Shown here piece by piece: positions 1-9,269 of a DNA stretch of 64,000 bases. This DNA is from Linnemannia elongata. Its lineage: Eukaryota; Mortierellomycota; Mortierellomycetes; Mortierellales; Mortierellaceae. A program made the position numbers and the translations under genes. Location: NCBI GenBank assembly GCA_036320915.1, contig JAXBDG010000010.1, positions 2,170,001 through 2,234,000 of the forward strand. The letters run 5' to 3'. Positions within the stretch are counted from its first letter, which is position 1; each line of letters starts with the position of its first letter. The notes under the pieces were generated by a model. That model saw nothing but the letters and a program-made list of their open reading frames with translations, had not been told where the DNA came from and searched no databases.

Positions 1-658
1 TGATATCATCTCCTTTTGCTATTGTTTTCATTATTAGAGAGAAAAACGGTTAGGTCATAGGTCTGCAATTGAAAGACGAGAGGACACGGCAATTGGAGGA
101 GAAAAAGGCGAAAGAGACAAAAGGACTTACGTTCGAGGTCGACTTCCAATAGTCCAAAGTCGTTGGTATATGTCTTGAGCAGCTTCTTTGCTGCAGCAGA
201 GTATCTATTCCACATATTCACACGTAAGGTGGTTTTTATCAGTTAAAAACCCCATTGGACGACATGTATACGCAATTCCCAATATTCAAACTATACAAGC
301 AAAACACTCACTGGCAGTAGGTCTTGGAAAAGACCATGACACGGTTCTGATCAATCAACCCTTGGATACGGCGCTCAAGCGCCACAGTCGGCGTCTCTGG
401 CACATCCTGGTCTGCATCCACCAACAAAGGCTCTCCTTCTCCGTCGACTTCCGTGTGTCCCGAGTGTCCCTGTTGTGTTAACGATTTCCCTTCTCCCGTT
501 GATAGTTCGGTGTTATCAGCTCCTGAGCGGTAGATTGTAGCGGTGTAAAAGACACAGTAGAATGCTATGGCGACAAGGGCGAGGACTCGGAACCGTCGTG
601 ACCGGACGATGGTCGTGATGACGTTCTTGGGTTTTGGTTTTGTTGAAAGTGCCTCCAT
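1..658 (-). CDS. Membrane-anchored glutaredoxin (Grx6/7-like), 3' end off window
   Basis: Single-pass, probably secretory-pathway glutaredoxin of the Grx6/Grx7 type, reducing disulfides or glutathionylated proteins in the ER/Golgi lumen. Visible exons are 658-312, 204-131 and 18-1, with GTGAGT and GTAAGT donors and TAG acceptors. The gene continues beyond base 1. The N-terminus is a short basic cytosolic segment followed by a hydrophobic helix (about residues 24-40, FRVLALVAIAFYCVFY), then an acidic linker and the thioredoxin-fold start RVMVFSKTYC. Joining exons 1 and 2 gives the active site C-Q-Y-S, where yeast family members have CSYS or CPYS. The segment LLEVDLEPKGDDI then matches the second strand of glutaredoxins. 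An upstream in-frame extension exists, but the ATG at 658 begins the basic segment. The family assignment is firm; the location is inferred from the anchor. Confidence 0.78.
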
Positions 659-1141
659 TATAATGTTTTGAGCTGTAGTTCCTGAGTTGTGCGTTGTGAG
701 GGTGCTGTTGTTGTTGTTGGAATGAGTGTGTGAGAGTGTGTGTTGATGAGAAAAAGAAGGAAAAGAGAAAGAAAGGAGAAAGAAAAGAGAGAAAAAGGAT
801 GAGAAAGAGGAAGGGGTGTACAAAAAGTTGAGAAAAGAAAGCGAGGAAAGACGAAGAAAGAGGAGTCTTAACTCTGCCCCGCCCCCTTTTACCCTTGTCT
901 CGACCCACCAAAGCCCACTTTTGGCTCACAAGACACAGTACAACCAAAACGCTATTTCATTTCACTTTCATATCTGTTTTTGCTTGCCTTTGTAACGATG
1001 ATGCGTCTCTTGGTCTTATTGTCTCTCCCTCTGTCTCGCAACGACCACACAAACCACGCAAGCAAAAGGAAAGAGAGAGCGAACCTTTGTTTTGTTTTTA
1101 TTTCAATTTCGCTTATTCACGCCCTATTCATCCATCCAGCC
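659..1141. other. Intergenic region, glutaredoxin promoter
   Basis: About 480 bp between the glutaredoxin start and the stop of the upstream minus-strand gene. On the minus strand it is strongly pyrimidine-rich (720-870), the usual look of core promoters and 5' leaders in this window. No convincing coding frame or RNA gene is seen. Confidence 0.5.
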
Positions 1142-1807
1142 TTAAATAGAAGTAGGAAGCGCAATAGTCAAACAAGCAAGTCCCATCTCCCGATCCTCCC
1201 AACTCCCTCCTGCAAAATCCATCGATACCCCCGTCGTCCTCCCATACCCAACCCAACAGTTCCCCTTTCTCCCTCCCCCTTGCTTTTCCTCCGGTTCGCC
1301 CAACAGCTGCACCACCTCGTGACCCTTCTTCTCCATATCCATCTTCACAAACTCTCTCGGCTCTGTCGTCGAATTAGAGGTTGTTGGCTTCTTGGGGATG
1401 ACGAAGGTTAGAGGGAAGGTCTCGTATTTATCCGCGGGGCTTCGGTAAAGATGAATGGCGACCAGTCTAAGGACGGACGGGTCTGGTGTGGAGTTGGTGT
1501 ATACGGACGGGATCAGTGGTTGTGAGGGCTCATAGTTGAATGAGATCCCAAAGGAAGGATATGAATAGTACACCGCATCCTTGTATATTTTGACTGTTGG
1601 CCTCGGTACTGCAGACGTAGCTCCTGTGGTTGTATTGTTGTTATTCTTCTTGTGCAAAGCCGCTGCTGTCTCTACAAGGAGTGCATCCACTTCAGGTGAG
1701 CCTGGATGTTGACCAAGTAATGAATGGAGCTCCATGGCTGATTCTTGATTGTCCTGTAAAACAAAGTGGAGAGAGATCAGGTTTTCCTGTTGAAGTGGGT
1801 GTGACAT
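1142..1807 (-). CDS. Conserved-looking protein of unknown function
   Basis: Single-exon frame of 221 residues from the ATG at 1807. I do not recognise the family. The first ~55 residues look helical (ENLISLHFVLQDNQESAMEL, then a Leu/Ala-rich helix). A Thr/Asn-rich linker follows, then a compact beta-rich domain (about residues 70-221) with aromatic strands such as DAVYYSYPSFGISFNYEP, a Pro/Thr/Ser insert, and a C-terminal WVGYGR...GVSMDF element. No signal peptide or membrane helix is seen. A TTTTACAG sequence lies just before codon 20, so a spliced start cannot be excluded, but no partner donor was found and the ATG at 1807 gives uninterrupted coding sequence. It lies tail-to-head between the csn1 and glutaredoxin genes on the same strand. 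Confidence 0.6.
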   Translation of the reverse strand: MSHPLQQENLISLHFVLQDNQESAMELHSLLGQHPGSPEVDALLVETAAALHKKNNNNTTTGATSAVPRPTVKIYKDAVYYSYPSFGISFNYEPSQPLIPSVYTNSTPDPSVLRLVAIHLYRSPADKYETFPLTFVIPKKPTTSNSTTEPREFVKMDMEKKGHEVVQLLGEPEEKQGGGRKGNCWVGYGRTTGVSMDFAGGSWEDREMGLACLTIALPTSI

Positions 1808-1970
1808 TTTTTCCAGTTTTTTATTTTTTCGCTCTTCTGTGTTTGCTAATTTTCAATTTCAGATAACGCCTGTCTACATGTGTCTCCTGTCTCCTAAGTT
1901 GAAGTCATTGAAAACGTGGACAACTGGACAAGTCCGACGACTGTCTCGAACAACAGCCAACATCCGCTAC

Positions 1971-4316
1971 TTAGCGGTGCTGGCGATCCCGAGAAAAGCT
2001 GCTCAAAAAGCTGGACACGTTGGCACGCGTACCAGCAAACATCTCACGATCACGTCCGCCTCGAGGGTGATGAGCAGCATCAAAGGGATTCTCACCATCA
2101 TTGGGTCCACCACGCTCTCCAGGAGGGCCCTTGACTACCAAGCTATGGTTCATCATCTGCATACGAAGAACTAACGCCTTGGCCTCACGCTCATAGTCCT
2201 GACCCATTGCCGTCGATCGGTCAAAGATCGCAGAACGCTTGTTGGTCTGCTTAGCCCACAAAATCTTTTGCTGAGAGTCGATCCTGGCTTCAATCTGTCC
2301 TCCAATGATCAACGACACTAACTCCTTCTCCAGCGCAGGAACTGTCGTCGAAAAGCTCTTGGCCATCTTGGTCAAATCGACCGTTAAGAATGGACTTGTG
2401 AACTGAACCAGCGCCTTCTTGCGAATGTTTGTGTACAAAGCCTCGATATGCGAGTGCAAATGCAAATCCAGCAAGTAATCGTTCTATAGGGTGCGATGAT
2501 GAGAAAAGTGTACATGTTAGACAGGACCAATAGATTGATAATTACCTCCGCAATATGAATTATAGACTAAAAGGCGTACCTTCCACTTGTCCATGATTTC
2601 GAGGCAGAGGGCATAGTTGGAGTTGTAGAATCCTTGGATGAGATCGCGGATATGGGGCTCTAGCTCGAGGTACTGGCGGAATCCAACATTGTCAATGACC
2701 AGACGCTTGAGCTCTGTTCTGTTGAAACTGGCCAAAGCACAGAGTCCTCCATAGACGGCAATGTCGTTGGCGGAGATCACATCGCCGTACTGGTTGCCGA
2801 CCAACTCCTCTCCAATCGACAAGAAATCGCGTGCAGCAGCGGGGTACTTGCTGAGGTCCAGGTTGGCGAGTCCAGAGGCGGCCTTGAGCTTGGCCTTGGT
2901 CAATTCCTTGTCCTGGGCGACCTCAGGAGTAGACTCAGCCTTAACGACATAGGTCAAAACATGGGGAAAGTTGCCGAGCTCGATGCTTGCCTTGATGACG
3001 TTCATGCACAACTCGATGATGTGCTTTGAGGTCGTGCAGTAGTCGCGTGTGCGCGAGTACGAGCGGTGAGCGCTGGTCAAGTCTCCGCACTCATAGTAGT
3101 GGTTTCCCAGCTCGATATTTCCCATCTATTTCACACGATTATTTAGTAAACAGGCTGGTTAGAGTCATGTAGTGCAAAAGTCAAAGAGACGTAACCCGGC
3201 ATTGATCTTTCCTGCCACTCAGGCAATTCGATATTAACAAGAAGCTTACGCGGATGCTCTCTTTGATAGAGTTACGCTTGTAGTTCTTGAGCTCACCCTC
3301 CAAGAGATCAGTCTGCTGCTTGGCCTTCAACATCTGGTTGTCTGCCCAAGCCTTATCGACAGTCAGCAGGTCATTGCTGACAGACGCGCTGCCATGTGCG
3401 CCAAACTTGACCGCCTCGTTCAATTTCCTGACCAGGTTGATGTAGCGCGAGACATGCAATGTATTCGTGTTCCTGAGTTCCGTGATTGCCAGCTTGAGCG
3501 CGTCGACCTGGAGCGAGGGGCAGCGGTCTGCGATAAACTCCAAGCGGTTCACCTTCGTGTGTCCTATTACATTTGTTGAAGCAAAGGTGAAATCATTAGA
3601 GGGTAGAAATTGAGTCCGTTTGCCTCTGTGGTAGTTCCACAGTGTGTGGGAAAGTGGAGAACAACAAATCTCTTTTCATTTCATCCGTTATAGTTCCCGT
3701 TGCCACCGCCACAGTTTGTTGAACAGCGTGTACACTCCCGCTTTCATTTCCTTAGTTGCTCCTCCGTTGCCACCAATACCAATATTGTGAGAGAGAGGGA
3801 GAGAGAGAGCAAGTAGCTGTCGTTCCACGTATTTCTGGTTATGGTTCTCGTTGCCACCACCGCCTTTGTGGTTCCTTTACACCCTATTCCTTCCTCGTAA
3901 GTATTCCAATACTAATGCAAAGGTATCCTTGATTCCCGTCCAAACCAATGGCAAAAAAAGCTACTGCGTCACTCCATGTGTGCATGTCAATGCCAATTAC
4001 CTTTGTAGGTAGCAATGTAGGCGTCAAGGTCCAAGTTATTGGGAGCATCGACCTCAACAACCTTGACAAACCGTTTACGCTTCGAGTTGCCCGCCTGGTC
4101 CGCTCCACCACTGCCACCGGTACCATCCGCAGTCAAGGTGACGTTGGACAGGGACGATGGGGTGCCCGCGGTGGCGGGTTGGGAGTCGGTGTACATGTCG
4201 CTGTCCATACTGGCAGTGTTGTTGTCGGCAGAGGTGTCCATGGTGTTGTTGTTAGTGGAGGTGTAGCCTGGGGTGGGGTCGAGTGAGGTTGGGTCCGGGG
4301 AGAGACGAGGGTCCAT
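1971..4316 (-). CDS. csn1: COP9 signalosome complex subunit 1 (PCI domain)
   Basis: Subunit 1 of the COP9 signalosome, the complex that removes Nedd8 from cullin-RING ubiquitin ligases. Four exons, 4316-4001, 3563-3250, 3125-2580 and 2483-1971, join in phase to 562 residues. After a ~75-residue Ser/Thr-rich start comes YIATYKGHTKVNRLEFIADR, a hallmark of CSN1/Rpn7 proteins. An Rpn7-type helical repeat region follows, including GNHYYECGDLTSAHRSYSRT and RDYCTTSKHIIELCMNVIKA. The PCI domain ends near residue 500 with the typical IGGQIEARIDSQQKILWAK strand-turn. The first intron (4000-3564) is unusually long at 437 bp. The leader upstream of the ATG carries a (CT)13 tract. The F-box/LRR protein elsewhere in the window is the kind of cullin-ligase adaptor this complex controls, but nothing links the two genes directly. 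Confidence 0.93.
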
Positions 4317-4331
4317 ACGTGTGTGTCTTGA

Positions 4332-4358
4332 AGAGAGAGAGAGAGAGAGAGAGAGAGA
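4332..4358. repeat. (GA)n microsatellite in csn1 leader
   Basis: About 13 GA dinucleotides, (CT)n on the csn1 coding strand, some 16 bp upstream of the csn1 start codon and so probably within its 5' leader or core promoter. Confidence 0.9.
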
Positions 4359-5142
4359 TTCCTTGTTCCTTGTGCTAAAGTGGGCGACGCGTGTGCGTGT
4401 TTCGAGACGCTTGTTATTGGTTTGGTTGATGGGTGGAATCGAGAATAAGAGCGGGTTTCTTGATGGCCTTTGTCTTGTTCCGTTGAGCTTCCTTGTGCTT
4501 ATGATGAGTTGGGTAGCGGTAAGTAAGGGAGAAACGTGTGCGTATGTAAGGAAAGGAAAAGAAAGGAAGAAGGAGTCGAAAAGTACAAAAAGTCAAAAAA
4601 AAAAAAAAAAAAAGGCGCAGGCGAGGTGTAAGTGTTTGCGTGGACAGGGCAAGACACTTCTACGCCCCCACCCCAGGTCGAGAAGGACGCTAAGTGAGCA
4701 CACCCTACCAGTGTCAGTCGCTTGACTCCCGCCGTCACAAAAAATGAACCTCGCGCCCTATGCCTCCTGGCAAGTCAAAGCCACACTCTCTATAATACTT
4801 CGCGTCGTCTGCAATCATGGCTCGTTCCTTTAGCTGTACCATGAGCGCGCGTCCTGAAGTGCGGCAATAAGCACAGCCGGAAATCTAGCCGTAATATTCT
4901 ATGCTAATACTACCAAACTGGCGTCCACTTGGCTGGCCTGAAATACTTCTTCAGGAACGTAATAGAATGTCGATTCCCTTGTAGTCTCCTCTTTCATCTT
5001 CTCAACTTTCTTTCATACGTTCCAGGTCGTCCTTTATCCTGACTCTTCCTTTTCCATCGCCACCATACGCGCTATGACGAGAAAAAGAACAAGGGAGAGT
5101 TTCCTAACGACTCCTGACATGAAACGATCAAAGTGTCTCCTT

Positions 5143-5159
5143 ACTACCGGTCCGGTAGT
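5143..5159. promoter_or_regulatory. Perfect inverted repeat ACTACCGG-T-CCGGTAGT
   Basis: A 17-bp near-palindrome with two 8-bp arms and a 1-bp spacer, about 107 bp upstream of the TATA-like element of the Kre9-like gene. The arms contain CCGG, and inverted or everted CGG triplets are typical half-sites of fungal Zn2Cys6 regulators. The symmetry is visible directly; regulatory function is inferred. Confidence 0.4.
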
Positions 5160-5265
5160 TCACAGATCTGCATCTGTATTCATCGGTTCTGAACGGTCTT
5201 GAATGCTACCGACTATTTACTATCGCCCATAAAACGAATGCGACCCACCCCATTCTAACGGTGCA

Positions 5266-5273
5266 TATAAAAA
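5266..5273 (+). promoter_or_regulatory. TATA-like element of the Kre9-like gene
   Basis: TATAAAAA about 134 bp upstream of the ATG at 5407, followed by a CT-rich leader. Spacing and sequence suit a TATA-driven fungal promoter, often found with regulated or stress-responsive cell-wall genes. Confidence 0.5.
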
Positions 5274-5406
5274 GAGAGGATCGATTTTCTTAGCGCTCTT
5301 GCCATCCTCACACTCATATCCCTTGCTCTCTCTCAATCATATCTCTCCGTCTTCCCGTCAACTCTCCTTTCACTTTCTTACACTATATCCGCTCAGTCAA
5401 CATACA

Positions 5407-6916
5407 ATGATCGGCATCAAATCAGCATTAGGCTTGATGTGTCTAATTCTCGGAGTCACAACACCATCCACCACCCTCGCAGCACCCATCATCGGCTCCG
5501 ATACCACCACCGACATCTCCCTCGATGCCAACTCACAACTCACAAAACGCTCTTTCAACCCGCGTCAAAAGTGGCAAAGCGACGAACTCAACTGTGTCCA
5601 GATTTTAAATCCTTCCCCCGGTGCGACCTACCACCCGGGTTACTTTGTCCGTCTCAACTATGGTGCTGGACAATGTGATGCAACCGCTACAGGCCCTTGG
5701 ACGATTCACCTGTATAACAATCTTGATATCCAAGGCGGGAAAGTTAGTTATGACTACCATGAGGTTATTGCCTCCGGGGTAAGCTCTCCTTGTTTTGAAT
5801 CTCTTTCGTGCCTCTAGTTGTATGTGCACACTTGAATCAATAGTTAATAGTTTTCTACTTCATTTGAACTTATAGGTTAACGAGTACAAGACGCAGTACA
5901 TGTGGACGATCCCAAACAACCAAAACAGCAAGACTAAGAACGTCAAAAAGGCAAACGAGTACTACGTCCGCATCGAGACAAATTCCCAAGAGGGCGTCAA
6001 ACTCGTCGGAAACGCAGGGCCCTTTGCCATCTCTCCTCAGCTCGACTCGAACAAGGGCGGATTGAGAACCCTGACTGAGGATGTCGCTCATCCTTTGGAG
6101 GAACTCAGACGTCGTGAGGATGCTCCTGCCGCGTCTACCACGGAGCCTAGTGGCAATTTTCTTGCAGAGTTTGCACTTCGTCCTAATAGACCCTCTCCCG
6201 TGAACGAGGTTATTTTCTCTCCTCCTACACCCTCGGTCATAGTCGCCCCTGCGGCTACCACTGTCACCAAGGCACCTGTTACACCTAGCCCTGCCGTTTC
6301 TGTTCCCGTTACACCCGCTGCTGTATCCGCCTCTGTTGCACCCGATGCTATATCAGCCCCTGTTGTGTCCGTCGTTGCACCCAAGGAACCAGCTAATGCT
6401 GTTGCAGGAACAGAGACGATAGATGCCAACGTCCCTACCGACATTGACGTGACAACCGATTCGAATGGCTCTAAGGTTCAGTTGAACGACCCTAAGGCTG
6501 CAGTCGTCATCAATACCCAGGACAAGAACCTCGTCGACATCAACACCCCTGACGTGACCCTCTCAGAATCCGAAATCGCCGCTATCGTCGCACCTACAGC
6601 CAACAACCCCGCTGCAGCTGCCGTCACAACCGGAAATAGTGGTGGCATCACCGAGATCCCAGCCATCACCGAGATCCCCGAGCCTCACAACACAGCCCCC
6701 ACCGATGAGATCCACCCCCCCGTTACCGAAATTGCGCATACAAGTTTCATCCCTGGCAAACTCATTGTTGCGGGTCTTGTTGCTGGAGGTGCGATTGGCG
6801 CTGGTATTGTGGGCGCCAGTTTCTTTGGACAGGTGGGCGGTGTTATTGGAGCTTTTGTTGGAGGTATCATTGGTGGAGTTGCCGTTCTTTTGAATTTCTT
6901 TGGTGTCCCTGTTTAA
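5407..6916 (+). CDS. Secreted Kre9/Knh1-like Ser/Thr-rich protein with glycine-zipper C-terminus
   Basis: Predicted secreted or wall-linked protein of 470 residues in two exons, 5407-5778 and 5876-6916 (intron GTAAGC...TATAG). It has a signal peptide (about residues 1-26, ending TTLAAP) and a possible Kex2 site (KR at 47-48). A Kre9/Knh1-type N-terminal domain spans about residues 55-175, with the family pattern ILNPSPGATYHPG...VRLNYG...YMWTIP...YYVRIE. A long Pro/Ala/Thr/Val-rich stretch follows. The C-terminus is a ~45-residue Gly/Ala-rich hydrophobic segment with repeated GxxxG spacing (AGLVAGGAIGAGIVGASFFG, then GGVIGAFVGGIIGGVAVLL). Family members often end in a GPI signal. Here the tail is longer and glycine-zipper-like, so it could be a GPI signal, a membrane hairpin or an oligomerising segment. 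Upstream lie a TATA-like element and an inverted repeat. Confidence 0.75.
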
Positions 6917-7185
6917 GGACGCGTCACTTGTTATCATAGCCTTTTGTATCTAACGAAAAAATAACGCCTTTTTATTCTTATCAGCAATAAAGTAATGTCA
7001 TTTACGAGATGTGCTGTTCATGCTTTGGGATGGGCCAAGTCTAGAGCTGAAAAGCGATGTCGTAGTGGCTCTGTGGTGACCAATGCACCGCTCCTTTTTT
7101 GTTGAACTGAACTGCATTTTTTTCTTCTTTGGACAAACGCCACGCTTGTCCACTGCTCTCATTTTTTGTCCCTCTCTCCCTCTCC

Positions 7186-8168
7186 ATGTCACTGCCTCGT
7201 TTTCTTCGACTTCGGACAACATCTCCGAGATCACCAATCCCTCATTCACTCCTCTCCCTCTCCTTCGTCAAACAACACCACCAACCTTCTTCATTCATCA
7301 CCACCACCTCAGCAACAACGACAAGACTCTTCTCCACCACCCCTTCCCCAAAAATGACAGACAACACCAAACCACACCCGCTCGAGTTCCTGATAGGCAC
7401 ATGGGCTGGCCGCGGAAAGGGCTTTTATCCCACGATTCCCTCCTTCGAGTTCTTTGAGGAGCTGACTTTCACCAAGGACCCTGCCGGCCGACCCGTCGTC
7501 GCCTACTCTCAAAAGACACGCCGAGCTGTTCCTGGAAGTGGTGGGGAGGGAGGAGAAGCGGTTCCGGTTCCGGGGCCTCCTCTTCATGCAGAGGCTGGGT
7601 TTATTCGCTTGCCCAATTGGTCGAATGAGAAGTGTGAACTTGTCCTCAGTCAGCCCACAGGTACCGTTAAAAAGGAGAGGGTTGTTTTTGACGTTCTTGT
7701 TGTGAAATATCAAGTATTCATTTTCTTATTCACTTGTTGAATATATATAGGTGTTGCTAGCATTGAGGTGGGCGCTATCAAGGGAACCACGATTGACTGG
7801 GAAACCACCGGCATTATCCGCTCCCCCAGTGCCAAGGTAAGTTACTAATGTCATCTTCATCAAGTATGAGCACAATTCACGATCCAGCGAACGTGTGAAC
7901 TGATCGGGTAACCTTCTCTCTCACCTAATTCTTCCATAGGCACCTCATACAACCCACTTTACAAGGTGAGTGAGATGGATAGTATGGACTCTGGCAATTG
8001 TTTCATATCACGAATAATGACCAACAAGTGAACCTGACCCACAATACTCCCACTGATAGAAAATGGGTCATCAACCCAGAGGAGAAAACATTCTCGTACG
8101 AATTCTCGATGGCGACCGAGAACACGCCCCTGACGCGCCACCTCGAAGTCCATCTTCGTAAGGTTTAG
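7186..8168 (+). CDS. Nitrobindin-like heme-binding protein (THAP4 C-terminal domain family), mitochondrial
   Basis: Ten-stranded beta-barrel heme protein of the nitrobindin/DUF1794 family; relatives bind ferric heme and react with NO or peroxynitrite. Four exons, 7186-7660, 7751-7836, 7940-7965 (26 nt) and 8060-8168, give 231 residues. The barrel begins LEFLIGTWAGRGKGFYPTIP, continues with HAEAGFIRL, and ends FSMATENTPLTRHLEVHL. That end aligns with the human THAP4 C-terminus, whose proximal heme histidine corresponds to the His of TRHLEV. The first 56 residues are Arg/Ser/Thr-rich without acidic residues and end RLFSTTP, a classic matrix-targeting cleavage context. A second ATG at 7354 would give a cytosolic form lacking this presequence. 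Confidence 0.85.
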
Positions 8169-8651
8169 AACCTGTATCCAGCAATCTCCTATAGTACTTC
8201 TTTTGCCATAAAGACAAGATCAAGGAAGGCGTAGCTGTTATTCTTATTCCTTTTTATTCTAATGCCTTCTTTTGCCGTTTTGTCACATCGAATGACGAGA
8301 AAAGTGGGCACCAGCTTTCGTTTGATAAGCTGGTTTGTGCAAACGCAAAGTGATAGGATCCCATCACATGACCATTAGGACTCGAAAGGAGTCATTTCGC
8401 CCGCAATCACTCTCACGCTGCGCTTTGAACCCTTTCTCTTGACGCGGATCAAAGTTTTCTTTTTTTCTTTTCTCCGTCCAAACAAGAAAACTCCTTCAAA
8501 CCCTTCCATTGCATTCCATTGCATTCCCTACACCTACTTTTCTTTTCTCTTCAGCACATAAAAAGGATACATTCAACGCCGCTTTCCCCTCTCCCCTTAC
8601 TCACAACAGCCTTCCTCGATTGTTATCACAACCACCCAACAAGCAACAAAA
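8169..8651. other. Intergenic region
   Basis: About 480 bp between two plus-strand genes. The right half (8455-8640) is pyrimidine-rich and is the likely leader of the ACT-domain gene. No coding or RNA feature is seen. Confidence 0.5.
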
Positions 8652-9071
8652 ATGGCACTCAAATTAAACCTCGAGTTGGATTCTCACCCCTACACAATCC
8701 ACCGCCTTCCACCGACCACCCCCGCATCCGTCTACCTCCCCCTGCTCGACAACCAAGCCTGGTACAGCATCACCAAGACCGCCGAAGAAATCTCCCTCGT
8801 CATCTCTCACGACTACCCAGCCTCCTCCAATCTCCTCCCGAACGACGAGCACATGGTCTCCCCTTCCTGGAAATGCTTCAAGGTTGCCGGGCCCTTGGAT
8901 TTCAGTCTGGTCGGGATTATGGCCAACCTGTCCGGTGCTCTGGCGGAGGAGAAGATTTCGGTGTTTGTTGTTAGTACTTATGATACCGATTATATTCTTG
9001 TCAAGGAGGATAAGGCTCTGGAGGCAAAGCGTGTCTTTGAGAGTATTGGACATTCCGTCGCCGTCCTTTGA
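8652..9071 (+). CDS. Stand-alone ACT-domain protein (CASTOR/aspartokinase-type ACT)
   Basis: Intronless 139-residue protein. Residues about 10-55 form an N-terminal ACT-like half (YTIHRLPPTTPASVYLPLL...WYSITKTAEEISLVIS). Residues about 65-135 form a canonical ACT half (WKCFKVAGPLDFSLVGIMAN LSGALAEEKISVFVVSTYDT, then DYILVKEDKALEAKRVF). This two-part layout, with no catalytic domain, matches small ACT proteins related to aspartokinase regulatory domains and to the animal arginine sensor CASTOR1. Such modules bind amino acids at domain interfaces. The ligand and partner here are unknown. It converges with the methyltransferase gene, 198 bp apart. Confidence 0.8.
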   Translation: MALKLNLELDSHPYTIHRLPPTTPASVYLPLLDNQAWYSITKTAEEISLVISHDYPASSNLLPNDEHMVSPSWKCFKVAGPLDFSLVGIMANLSGALAEEKISVFVVSTYDTDYILVKEDKALEAKRVFESIGHSVAVL

Positions 9072-9269
9072 GGACACACCACAGACAAATAAATACAAAT
9101 TCATTTCGAAACAAGTAAAAGTTTGCGCGAGATCGAGCCACATGGGAACAAATGTCAAACGCTTTATATTTGAAAGGTGACTAGATTGAATGCAAGGAGA
9201 AAATTGTATGCACTGGATGGAAACAACAACGCCAATTGCTTTTTATTAGAAAATGAAAAGAAAAGAGAT

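Larger units (their letters stand above)
4317..5406. other. Intergenic region between divergent csn1 and Kre9-like genes
   Basis: About 1.1 kb shared upstream region. The csn1 side holds a (GA)n run at 4332-4358 and a 19-base A run at 4595-4613. The plus-strand side holds a perfect inverted repeat (5143-5159) and a TATA-like element (5266-5273). No coding frame is supported. Confidence 0.6.

Noticed and set aside
4039..4725. Plus-strand frames over csn1 exon 1 and its leader
   Set aside because: Gly/Val-rich antisense of csn1 exon 1 and a purine-rich leader, with no supporting features.
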